A stretch of DNA of 64,000 nt, from positions 124,001 through 188,000 of the forward strand of contig NZ_KB898651.1 of assembly GCF_000377665.1 (NCBI RefSeq). The letters run 5' to 3'. Source of the stretch: Vreelandella zhanjiangensis DSM 21076 (lineage in GTDB: Bacteria; Pseudomonadota; Gammaproteobacteria; Pseudomonadales; Halomonadaceae). The notes under the pieces are model-generated. The model did not search any database and had not been told where the DNA came from. It worked only from the letters and a program-made list of their open reading frames with translations. Below, one piece after another: positions 53,497 through 61,362 of the stretch; within the stretch, counting starts at the first letter, position 1, and each line of letters starts with the position of its first letter. The position numbers were made by a program, and so were the translations under genes.

Positions 53497-53805
53497 ATGC
53501 ATAACCTATGGATTCCCGTCGTCGCCATTTTCGTCGTGGCGGGCCTGATATTCGGTGGCCAGGCCTATTCCGAGGCCCAGCGTGATGCCCACATCGCCGA
53601 GATGATTTCGGAGCGTCTTGAGAGCCAAGCACCGGCCAAAATCTCCAACCTGGCGACTGTCAACAAGGGCTATGGGGTGTGCGGCGACTATGCGCTTGCA
53701 GGCGCCGAGTCCGATCGTTTCTACTACAACAGCAACACCAAGCGACTGGCGCTCGGCACCGATGCCCCGCTCTATCAAGACAACTGCAAGCGCGTCGCTT
53801 ACTGA
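53497..53805 (+). CDS. Small membrane-anchored protein of unknown function
   Basis: A 102-residue protein that I do not recognise. One N-terminal hydrophobic segment (LWIPVVAIFVVAGLIFGGQA) could be a signal anchor or a signal peptide. The rest is a small domain with two Cys residues (YGVCGDYAL and QDNCKRVAY) that could form a disulfide in the periplasm, and FYYNSNTKRLALGTDAP between them. ATG at 53497 with no strong ribosome-binding site nearby. It is convergent with the DUF808 gene. Confidence 0.65.
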   Translation: MHNLWIPVVAIFVVAGLIFGGQAYSEAQRDAHIAEMISERLESQAPAKISNLATVNKGYGVCGDYALAGAESDRFYYNSNTKRLALGTDAPLYQDNCKRVAY

Positions 53806-53890
53806 TCCATTGGATTCACTACCTGTTAAGCAGTCATGTGATTGCGCCCGGCGCTGGCGGATTGTCGAGCAAATGAAGTTGCGGCCGCAC

Positions 53891-54841
53891 CTATGCCGAA
53901 TGTGCCTTTTGGGTAGGGATGAAGTGCAGCACACCCACCACCACCGAGCCCACCAAAAAGCCAATCACCGCAGAACACAGCGTATTGAAACTCCAGCCCA
54001 GCAAGCCGCCCAAGGCACCGGTGGCCTCGCTAATCCCATGCTCAATATGATGTACCCACTCATAGGGCGCATTGAACCAGCCCGTTCCATCGGCCCCCAG
54101 ATTGACCATCAGGATATGCCCTCCCACCCAGAGCATGGCGATGGTGCCCACCACGGCGATGGTCGCTAGCACCTTGGGCATGGCCGTTACCAGACCACGG
54201 CCTAGTTTCTGCATGCCCGAACTCTCCCGCTGGGCGAGCTTCAGGCCGAAATCATCCATTCTGACCAACATCGCCACCACGCCATACACCAGAATGGTGA
54301 TAACAAACGCAACCACCACCAGGCTCACCATCTGCGACCAGAACCCTTGATGGGAAACCGTGGAAAGCGCAATCACCATGATTTCAGCAGAAAGAATCAG
54401 GTCGGTGCGAACGGCACCACTTACGATCTGTTTCTCGGCTTCCGGCCCCTTTTCTACCGCAGGTTTCTCGTCATCATGCTTGCCAGAGAGCTTGTGCCAA
54501 ACCTTCTCCGCGCCCTCAAAGGCCAAGTAGGTACCGCCCACCATCAGGATGATCGGCAATAGTGCGGGCAAAAAATGGTTCAGCAACAGTGCTGCCGGTA
54601 GGATAAAAATAAGCTTGTTACGGATCGACCCCAGCGCGATCTTCTTTACAATCGCCAGTTCACGCTCCGCTGCCACACCCTGCAAATATTGCGGCGTTAC
54701 CGCCGTATCATCCACCACTACCCCAGCCGCCTTCGCCGTCGCACGTCCAGCGGCGGCGCTCACATCGTCCAATGATGCTGCGGACAACTTCGCCAAGGCG
54801 GCAATGTCATCCAGCAACCCAATCAAGCCGCCTATGGCCAT
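53891..54841 (-). CDS. DUF808 family inner-membrane protein (YedI-like), intact copy
   Basis: A 316-residue DUF808 protein with several membrane helices. It begins AIGGLIGLLDDIAALAKLSA, and has TAVTPQYLQGVAAERELAIV and FILPAALLLNHFLPALLPII. The E. coli relative YedI has no known function. AGAAC-type spacing precedes the ATG. Its first 157 codons and about 87 bp of upstream DNA are repeated, in the same orientation, at 60540-61095, bracketing an imported-looking block. Confidence 0.9.
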   Translation of the reverse strand: MAIGGLIGLLDDIAALAKLSAASLDDVSAAAGRATAKAAGVVVDDTAVTPQYLQGVAAERELAIVKKIALGSIRNKLIFILPAALLLNHFLPALLPIILMVGGTYLAFEGAEKVWHKLSGKHDDEKPAVEKGPEAEKQIVSGAVRTDLILSAEIMVIALSTVSHQGFWSQMVSLVVVAFVITILVYGVVAMLVRMDDFGLKLAQRESSGMQKLGRGLVTAMPKVLATIAVVGTIAMLWVGGHILMVNLGADGTGWFNAPYEWVHHIEHGISEATGALGGLLGWSFNTLCSAVIGFLVGSVVVGVLHFIPTQKAHSA

Positions 54842-54928
54842 GGGGGGTTCTCCGTGAATAACCGTTGCTGATAGTAAAGCACATAGCAGGCTAGGTGGAT
54901 TGCCTCTTTTGCTCCAAGAGCAGCGCTA
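54373..54928 (-). repeat. Duplicated DUF808 5' region, copy A (part of the intact gene)
   Basis: The 5' half of DUF808 plus its leader, matching 60540-61095 in the same orientation at an offset of 6167. The sequence similarity stops abruptly at TCACCATGAT (54373 and 60540). Confidence 0.92.
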
Positions 54929-55014
54929 ACAATGCCTCGCCATTGTTTTTATCGCCAAAGCATGGGTGTCATTGCGCTAGCCAGTACAAGCAGAAGGTTT
55001 AATTTACTCTCACT

Positions 55015-55043
55015 TTGATCACTCATAGTGACTAAAATATACT
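55015..55043 (+). promoter_or_regulatory. Promoter of the phenicol efflux gene
   Basis: -35 TTGATC (55015-55020) and -10 TATACT (55038-55043) with an ideal 17-bp spacer, in an AT-rich patch. Transcription from here would make a leader of about 220 nt before the GTG at 55274, including the leader peptide and attenuator. Confidence 0.7.
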
Positions 55044-55144
55044 TTTTATAAACCTCCACCGCCCACTAATGCATCCGAATGGCCTTATGCTCCTTCTGTC
55101 TGATACGCTAATAGGGCCAAAGGCACATTCCGAAGAGCAAACAT

Positions 55145-55171
55145 ATGAGTTCAAAAAAGTCAGACTATTAA
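55145..55171 (+). CDS. Leader peptide of the phenicol efflux gene (MSSKKSDY)
   Basis: An eight-codon open frame, MSSKKSDY, whose TAA ends at 55171, exactly where the first hairpin segment starts. AAGAG lies ten bases before its ATG. From memory the attenuator leader of the integron gene cmlA is MSTSKNADK; the two share M-S, a Ser-Lys core and a Lys-x-x-Asp pattern near the end. A ribosome held by the drug on the Lys-Lys-Ser-Asp codons would cover segment 1 of the hairpin. Confidence 0.75.
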   Translation: MSSKKSDY

Positions 55172-55265
55172 GCCGCAACAACTTTCCTTTCTCGTTGTTG
55201 CGGCTGCCTGCTTAAACCAACTCCTTACATGTAGGCCGCCGCCAAATAATCTTATTTGCGCGGAG
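55171..55265 (+). promoter_or_regulatory. Four-segment translational attenuator
   Basis: Segment 1 (55171-55182, AGCCGCAACAAC) pairs perfectly with segment 2 (55194-55205, GTTGTTGCGGCT). Segment 3 (55239-55248, CCGCCAAATA) pairs with segment 4 (55253-55263, TATTTGcGCGG, one bulge), which includes the GG of the GGAG ribosome-binding site (55262-55265). Alternatively 55200-55211 (GCGGCTGCCTGC) pairs with 55231-55242 (GTAGGCCGCCGC), 11 of 12 positions, which would free the ribosome-binding site. There is no U-tract after either stem, so this works on translation rather than as a terminator. Confidence 0.8.
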
Positions 55266-55273
55266 ACTTTATC

Positions 55274-56473
55274 GTGCCTACTAAACATCCTAAGCTGTGG
55301 ACTTACAGCCTGCCGATAGCACTGATGCTATTGGCCCCCTTTAATATTCTAGCGTCACTCGGTATGGATATTTACCTGCCGATAGTGCCCGCGATGCCGG
55401 AAATTCTCGGAACGGCGCCCGAGGTGGTGCAGCTAACACTTACCCTCTACATGATTATGCTTGGCGTAGGTCAGGTTATCTTCGGGCCACTTTCAGACCG
55501 TTTTGGCCGACGCCCGATACTAATTGGCGGGGTATTAGTATTCGCTGCAACTTCATTGGCACTCGCGCTGACCACTTCAGCTTGGCTTTTCGTTTTACTA
55601 CGTCTAATACAGGCTGCTGGGGCAGCCGCGATGTTGGTAGCCGTTTTCGCAACGGTGCGCGACATTTATGCGAATACTCCCGAAAGTGCCGTTATCTATA
55701 GCTTAATGAACGCGATGTTGGCTTGCGTTCCCGCGCTCGGGCCTATTGCAGGGGCCTTAATGGCGAGATATTTCGGCTGGGAAGCTATATTTCTTGCCCT
55801 ATGTATCTCAGCACTCATGGCACTCCCCTTTGTATTACCGAAATGGCATGAGACACGACAAAATAGGCAGCACTCAAGCAGCGCCGATTTTGGTTTAGTG
55901 CTTAGGAGCCCTTACTTCTGGGTTTATACGCTGGCTTTTGGCACTGCGATGGGGGCTTTCTTTGTTTTTTTCTCTACTGCGCCTCGGGTACTCATCGAGA
56001 GAGCAGGCTTGTCCGAGCTGGGTTTTAGCGTTGCCTTTGCCACGGTAGCTGTTGTGATGATTGCCACAACGCGCTTCGCCAAGCGCTTCTTGGCACGTTG
56101 GGGGATCCCTGGTTGCGTAATTCGTGGGATGCTAATGCTACTTTTCAGTGCGAGCTTGCTTGGGTTGGGCGAAATATTCCTAACACCCAGCTTCTGGTCT
56201 TTCGTGTTACCCATGTGGTTGGTTGCGATCGGTATTGTATTAATAACCTCCGTTACAGCCAATGGTGCACTTCAGGAATTCAGTGCGATGGCAGGCACGG
56301 CCGTTGCCCTGCACTTCTGCGTTCAGAGTATTATCGTCGGGGTAATAGGAACGGGCGTGGTAATAGTGCTAAATGGTGGTACCGCTTGGCCACTGATCGC
56401 CTATATAAGCGGCATGGCAGCGATTACGGTGGCTTCACTTATACGATTAACGCGGTATAAACAGCAGAGGTAG
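55274..56473 (+). CDS. CmlA/FloR-type chloramphenicol (phenicol) efflux MFS transporter
   Basis: A 399-residue DHA1 drug:H+ antiporter with 12 helices. It follows the CmlA/FloR pattern almost motif by motif: LAPFNILASLGMDIYLPIVP, TLTLYMIMLGVGQVIFGPLS then DRFGRRPIL, VFATVRDIYANTPESAVIYS and GTAMGAFFVFFSTAPRVLIE. The start is the GTG at 55274, eight bases after GGAG; the frame's TTG at 55256 would place the ribosome-binding site inside the gene. Known relatives export chloramphenicol and sometimes florfenicol. The leader peptide and attenuator upstream support a drug-inducible role. It lies in a block bracketed by partial DUF808 copies. The actual substrate is inferred. Confidence 0.88.
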   Translation: MPTKHPKLWTYSLPIALMLLAPFNILASLGMDIYLPIVPAMPEILGTAPEVVQLTLTLYMIMLGVGQVIFGPLSDRFGRRPILIGGVLVFAATSLALALTTSAWLFVLLRLIQAAGAAAMLVAVFATVRDIYANTPESAVIYSLMNAMLACVPALGPIAGALMARYFGWEAIFLALCISALMALPFVLPKWHETRQNRQHSSSADFGLVLRSPYFWVYTLAFGTAMGAFFVFFSTAPRVLIERAGLSELGFSVAFATVAVVMIATTRFAKRFLARWGIPGCVIRGMLMLLFSASLLGLGEIFLTPSFWSFVLPMWLVAIGIVLITSVTANGALQEFSAMAGTAVALHFCVQSIIVGVIGTGVVIVLNGGTAWPLIAYISGMAAITVASLIRLTRYKQQR

Positions 56474-56618
56474 GTAGCTAGATAATTTACAATGTTACAG
56501 TGGCGACTCGGCGCTTAATAGCGACGATCGCCACATCCACTGTTCGCTCAAGCACACTAGGTAGCTTGCAAGAGCAGCCTTTTTCCAGAGGTTCTTCTAC
56601 GCTGCAGTGGCTCTACAT

Positions 56619-57707
56619 TCAAGAGTCACATTCCATCACCTTCGCTACACTGGTATATGGGATTAAAGCAATCTCCTTCGATACGTCGCCCTGCCAAGGT
56701 CGAGCATAAAAAATATCCTTAGTAGCCATAGGGATCCTTAGATCGACACTCTGCAAGCCGTCATCCTCTCTGCGCAGTTCAGACAGAACTTTAGCTTCCT
56801 CTGCCCAAACGAACACAGTACAACCACGGCCACCTGTTGCCGAGCTTGACATAGCATAACCAACAAATATCTGATTTAATGGCGGCATGGCACAAACCAC
56901 CAGAATAACAATTCCAGCAATACCTCCCGCACGTATAATCGGCCTAGGCTTTCGAGCGACATCCCATATGCCCCACACAATCACCATCTGGAATATAGAT
57001 AGCAATAACATAGCAATTATAAGAAAACCAAATAATTCCGTTAACCCGGTCCTTACGTTTTTCTCAACAATTGCCCCTACATTAATCATGACGAACGTCT
57101 GAATGACACCGTACCACACAAAACCACCCCATTTTTCTTTAGTATGGGCTTTCCAACCCTCTGGCAACATCTGACGTGCAGCTAGAATTAAAGAAAAGGA
57201 AAATAGCAGAGTGGCAGTAATCAACAGACCTGGGTACCCCACCCAATTCAAGAATGCTGGCCAATATAAAAGCGATATAACGATGATTGCAGTAACGGTT
57301 AGCCCCAAACTCCAAAACATAATCAAACGCATGCGGACCTTATGTTCACCATAAGAATAGTTACTACGACTCAGCAACATGTCTTCTAAAAGGCTTCGAC
57401 TTAGAGCTTTGCTTCGACCTAGCAATACCATCGCTGGTAAAGCAGCTGAGCATGTTAAAACGAAGATGGCATATGCGATGAGAATAAAAAGAGCCGGAAG
57501 TCCCGTAACAACATCAGGGGAGGTGATACTAAGCGGAATTGCCTCTTCTACTAGATAGCCATGCATTGCAATAACAGAGAGAACCAGTGTTCCAATTCCC
57601 AGCAAAGCCCAATAGCTCATCACAAAATCTGCCGCCCTCCGAACCTCAACTTTCCAATCAGCCCCATGGTTCTGTAACGTGCGCGAGTTATGCCCCGTAT
57701 TATTCAT
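56619..57707 (-). CDS. Multi-pass membrane protein of unknown function
   Basis: A 362-residue protein with about eight to nine predicted membrane helices (for example YWALLGIGTLVLSVIAMHGY, ALFILIAYAIFVLTCSAALP, RLIMFWSLGLTVTAIIVISL) and a soluble C-terminal tail of about 75 residues (EEAKVLSELRREDDGLQSVD). I recognise no family. ATG at 57707; the frame's TTG at 57716 is not preferred. Codon use is richer in A and T than in the flanking core genes. It is convergent with the phenicol pump gene and belongs to the same bracketed block, so it is probably accessory. Confidence 0.75.
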   Translation of the reverse strand: MNNTGHNSRTLQNHGADWKVEVRRAADFVMSYWALLGIGTLVLSVIAMHGYLVEEAIPLSITSPDVVTGLPALFILIAYAIFVLTCSAALPAMVLLGRSKALSRSLLEDMLLSRSNYSYGEHKVRMRLIMFWSLGLTVTAIIVISLLYWPAFLNWVGYPGLLITATLLFSFSLILAARQMLPEGWKAHTKEKWGGFVWYGVIQTFVMINVGAIVEKNVRTGLTELFGFLIIAMLLLSIFQMVIVWGIWDVARKPRPIIRAGGIAGIVILVVCAMPPLNQIFVGYAMSSSATGGRGCTVFVWAEEAKVLSELRREDDGLQSVDLRIPMATKDIFYARPWQGDVSKEIALIPYTSVAKVMECDS

Positions 57708-57978
57708 TGCTATCAATTACTCCAATTCAAATCTGAGCATTACACTCAGTAGGTATATTTCCCGCCATTAGCATTGAAGCATGATCATCTAGAGTCAGCC
57801 CGCATCCAATCAAGGCCGTTACAATGCTCTGCAATTTATTGATGCTTCAATTGCCTACACTCATCTCATTTAATGTGAAAGGGAACCAATATTCCATTCT
57901 TTAGATTGCAGTTCTGAACTTACAAGCGGCACGGATAGTTATGAATAGCTCTAACCACCGGTGGTTCTAGCCGTACTG

Positions 57979-59190
57979 CTAGCGTTTTAAAGCCGGAAAA
58001 CCATGTAGCCGTGCAGACCATACAACTAACAGGGTTACTACAAGTAGGACAAGCAGCGCGGGTGGGAATGAAACGGCACCAAAACGATCCAGCAATATAC
58101 CACCAACGATGCCGCCACCTGCGATAGCCAAGTTCCAGGCTGTAACTAGCATGGACTGCGCAACGTCTGCTGCTTCTCCAGCTGTTTTGGCGAGAGCTGT
58201 TTGAAATAAAGTAGCAGCTCCGCCGAATGAGAGCCCCCATGCACCGACTGCAACATACACTGCGCTTGGCACATCGCCAGCCACTCCAAGCACCAGCGCT
58301 GCCAATCCGAATATAAAAGTACTAGCTAAAGTCAGTATGCGAAGATACCGGTCAATCAAAACACCGATGATCCAGATACCGATCAGTGCGGAAGTACCAA
58401 AGACTAGCAGAACCAGATCAGTTCGTTCAGCCAAATTGGCATTAGCCAAAAAAGGTACAATATAAGTGTAAAGAATGTTATGCGCGAGAACGAAAACAAG
58501 AACTACGAACAATACAGGACGAATACCAGGCATAGTGAATACCTTTCTCAGTGTGAGTCTTTTGCCAGCAGACTGTCCTGCAAAGTCAGGTACTTTTACA
58601 CGAACCCAAACGATTAGTACTAGCGCCATAACGCTCATTATCCCAAAGCAAGCACGCCAACCTACCAGCGTCCCAAGAAAAGTCCCCGCCGGTACACCCA
58701 ACGATAGAGCCAAGGGTGTGCCCACCATTGCAATCGCGATAGCACGCCCTTTTAGATGTTCAGGAACCATTCTGGCGGCATAGCCTGCCAAGAGCGCCCA
58801 CAGCAGTCCTGCCGCCATACCAGCCAGGAAGCGGGCAACCATGGTCAAGATGTAGCTCGTTGAGAACGTAGTGACCGTATTGGCGATAGCAAAACCTACG
58901 ATAGCGGCCAGCAGTAAGGGACGGCGCCGACCCCCTTGGGTAGCGGCCACCAACGGAATGGCGGCAACAAGGGAGCCGATGGCATAGATGGTAACAAGCT
59001 GGCCAGCAAGTGAGTCTGAAACCCCCAGCCCCGCTCCGATCTGGGGCAACAGGCCAGCAGGCAAAGCTTCGGTTAAAATTGTGACGAACCCCGCCAATGC
59101 AAGTGCGAGCAATGCCGTAATCGGAAGACGATCCGATTGTCCTGTAGCACTAGTGTCCATATTTAAGCTGCTTGTTTCTGATGTACCCAT
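57979..59190 (-). CDS. MFS transporter, DHA1 family (SotB/AraJ-like)
   Basis: A 403-residue MFS protein with 12 helices. The N-terminal TEALPAGLLPQIGAGLGVSD and SLAGQLVTIYAIGSLVAAIP, then MAAGLLWALLAGYAARMVPE and GRAIAIAMVGTPLALSLGVP, match the arabinose/IPTG exporter group (SotB, YdhP, AraJ) that also includes chloramphenicol and drug exporters. ATG at 59190. It is divergent from a LysR gene 155 bp away, the likely regulator. Substrate not known; with 55274 it gives the block two drug-type pumps. Confidence 0.9.
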   Translation of the reverse strand: MGTSETSSLNMDTSATGQSDRLPITALLALALAGFVTILTEALPAGLLPQIGAGLGVSDSLAGQLVTIYAIGSLVAAIPLVAATQGGRRRPLLLAAIVGFAIANTVTTFSTSYILTMVARFLAGMAAGLLWALLAGYAARMVPEHLKGRAIAIAMVGTPLALSLGVPAGTFLGTLVGWRACFGIMSVMALVLIVWVRVKVPDFAGQSAGKRLTLRKVFTMPGIRPVLFVVLVFVLAHNILYTYIVPFLANANLAERTDLVLLVFGTSALIGIWIIGVLIDRYLRILTLASTFIFGLAALVLGVAGDVPSAVYVAVGAWGLSFGGAATLFQTALAKTAGEAADVAQSMLVTAWNLAIAGGGIVGGILLDRFGAVSFPPALLVLLVVTLLVVWSARLHGFPALKR

Positions 59191-59345
59191 ATTATCTAGT
59201 CCGCTAAAAGCTAAGGTGTAACGCTATCAATTAGCGCTTCCCTATCGCATGTGAGAGTAGATACCTACCTTAAGTATGTTGAACAAAGGGGACAATAAAG
59301 CTAGAGTTCAAAACATATCGGAAAAAAATTCTTTAATGGTGAAAT

Positions 59346-60233
59346 ATGGACGCGCTAAGTGGTATTGATTATTTTGTACAAGCGGCAGAGACCCGAAGCT
59401 TTTCAGAGGCTGGGCGCAATCTTGGTGTATCTTCATCTGCCGTCGGCAAAAGCGTAGCTCGACTGGAAGCCCGTTTGGGAGTTCGATTGCTTCATCGAAG
59501 CACACGCAGCATCACACTGACCTCAGAGGGAAGATTATTTCTTGAGCGCTGCCGCCGTATATTAAGTGAGGTTGAAGCAGCAGAACTCGAGTTATCAGAA
59601 ATCCATAAGGAACCCAAAGGTAAACTTCATGTAAGTCTACCGCTGGTTGGCAGTTTGGTTATGCCAGTGCTTACTTCATTTATGCACCGATACCCGTTAA
59701 TTGAGTTAGATGTCGACTTTTCAGATCGAATGGTGGACGTGGTTGAAGAAGGATTCGATGCAGTTATTCGCACCGGTGAGCCAACAGACTCCAGGCTAAT
59801 GTCCAGATCTCTTGGGACATATCGCTTGTTGCTTGTCGCTTCACCGGACTACATATCCAAGTTTGGTAAGCCTGAGACCCCTGCCGAATTGATCGATCAT
59901 GCTTGCTTGCAGCATAAGTTTCCCAGCACAGGTAAATACGAGGCGTGGCCGTTGATCCGAACTGATACGGAATCAGAACCTACGATACATGCGGCTATGG
60001 TATGCAATACTTCTGAAGCGCTGCTTGATGTGGCAATATCTGGTTTAGGAATAGCCTGCTTACCTGACTTTATGGTGCGTGAAACTATAAGCAGAGGTGA
60101 GCTAACTACCTTATTGGATGACTATATCGAGCATCAAGGGACTTTTCGAATGCTGTGGCCTACCAGCAAATACATGGCCCCCAAGCTACGTGTATTTATT
60201 GATTTTATGGCTGAAGAGCTATTCAAACATTAA
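59346..60233 (+). CDS. LysR family regulator divergent from the MFS gene
   Basis: A 295-residue LysR protein: HTH at MDALSGIDYFVQAAETRSFS / LGVSSSAVGKSVARLEARLG, linker RLLHRSTRSITLTSEGRLFL, complete effector domain ending FIDFMAEELFKH. It is divergent from the MFS gene with 155 bp between starts, so it probably controls it. Codon use is more A+T-rich than in the LysR genes at 164 and 19003. GGTG six bases upstream is the only ribosome-binding site seen. Confidence 0.9.
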   Translation: MDALSGIDYFVQAAETRSFSEAGRNLGVSSSAVGKSVARLEARLGVRLLHRSTRSITLTSEGRLFLERCRRILSEVEAAELELSEIHKEPKGKLHVSLPLVGSLVMPVLTSFMHRYPLIELDVDFSDRMVDVVEEGFDAVIRTGEPTDSRLMSRSLGTYRLLLVASPDYISKFGKPETPAELIDHACLQHKFPSTGKYEAWPLIRTDTESEPTIHAAMVCNTSEALLDVAISGLGIACLPDFMVRETISRGELTTLLDDYIEHQGTFRMLWPTSKYMAPKLRVFIDFMAEELFKH

Positions 60234-60492
60234 TAAAAGCAGCTTTCCCTTAAAATGCTATAAAAAAATATTGCGTTTACTCTTTCAACATCTGATAGCA
60301 GCATTCGCGTCTAACAAAACCAATACGATTACAGCTTAAACTCATTCGCTCAAACCATTTTGCGCTTTGTCCAACCCATTGTTCCATGTCTGGTTGTGTC
60401 GGCTGTCCTAAATCAGAACTATAGAGTGCTCTTAGTACACTTTTACGTACCATTAAAAAGTCATCCCTATGTCTGGTAGCCAAGCAAGTAAG
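60234..60492. other. Gap between the LysR gene and the DUF808 remnant
   Basis: A 68-codon minus-strand frame (60277-60483, ending ECCYQMLKE) has no ribosome-binding site and no relative that I know; it may be a scrap of a longer gene. Nothing else is recognised. The edge of the DUF808 duplication is at 60540. Confidence 0.35.
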
Positions 60493-61050
60493 TCAAAGCT
60501 GTCTGTTCAGTATAGACCGCCGGTGCTTGTGATAGCTTATCACCATGATCTCAGCGGACAGAATCAGATCGGTGCGAATGGCAACACTGACGATCTTTTT
60601 CTCGGCTTCCAGCCCCTGCTCTACCGCTGGCTTGTCGTCGTCATGATTGCCGGAAAGCTTGTGCCAGATTTTTTCCGCGCCCTCAAAGGCCAGATAGGTG
60701 CCGCCCACCATCAGGATGATTGGTAACAGAGCGGGCAAAAAGTGATTCAGCAGCAGCGCCACCGGCAGGATAAAAATCAGCTTGTTGCGTATCGATCCCA
60801 GCGCGATCTGCTTCACAAGCGACAGTTCACGCTCCGCTGCCACCCCCTGCAAATATTGCGGCGTCACCGCCGTATCCTCCACCACCACCCCGGCCGCCTT
60901 CGCCGTCGCACACCCAGCGGCGGCACTTACATCGTCCAGTGATGCTGCGGTCACCTTCGCCAATGCGGCAATGTCATCCAGTAATCCTATTAAGCCGCCG
61001 ATGGCCAAGAATGCTTCCTCCGTGAATAACCGTTGCAGATAGTAAAGCAT
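60493..61050 (-). pseudogene. 3'-truncated DUF808 copy
   Basis: The first half of the gene at 53891-54841 with scattered substitutions. The start codon equivalent to 54841 is now TTG, although an in-frame ATG remains at 61050 (MLYYLQRLF). After codon 157 (AEIMVI) homology stops at 60540 and the frame runs 14 codons into unrelated DNA. Half the membrane helices are missing, so a working protein is unlikely. Confidence 0.9.
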
Positions 61051-61095
61051 ACTGCGGCTGGGGCGGGTCGCCCCTTTTGCCCCAAGGGCAGTGTT
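60540..61095 (-). repeat. Duplicated DUF808 5' region, copy B
   Basis: Matches 54373-54928 in the same orientation. It includes the DUF808 leader with CCGTGAATAACCGTTGC and GATAGTAAAGCA. Together the copies flank 5.6 kb holding the phenicol pump, a membrane protein, a second MFS gene and its LysR regulator. Confidence 0.92.
61060..61078 (+). terminator. Small G+C hairpin with T tract
   Basis: GGGGCG-GGT-CGCCCC-TTTT inside the leader of the truncated DUF808 copy. No plus-strand gene ends nearby (the closest stop is at 60233), so a terminator role is doubtful. The copy at 54890 has lost the pairing. The remainder of the gap, 61096-61362, shows nothing further. Confidence 0.4.
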
Positions 61096-61362
61096 GTTTC
61101 AGTCTCCCTCTCAATTAACTGCCCCCGTTAGATAGCTCAACGAGTGGCATTAGGTGTCGCATTCTATTGAGTAAAAGCTGCTAATAGATCACGTCTTAAG
61201 CGAAGAAACGGAGGAGGTGGGCGGTGCAAGGCCGAAACTTGGTCAGGGGAGTAAGCTACGCGTTCAGCCCTTGTCGACGACTTAAGAGCCAACCTCTGCT
61301 GAAATACATACAAGCTGCAGCATTTTGAAATTGAATCTGCAGAAGTCCGGGCAGAGCAGGCT

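Noticed and set aside
55171-55205. Hairpin upstream of the phenicol pump read as an intrinsic terminator
   Set aside because: No U-tract follows either arm, and the alternative pairing with the downstream segment and the leader peptide fit translational control better.
60277-60483. 68-codon minus-strand frame after the LysR gene
   Set aside because: No ribosome-binding site or recognisable family; kept only as a possible scrap in the gap entry.
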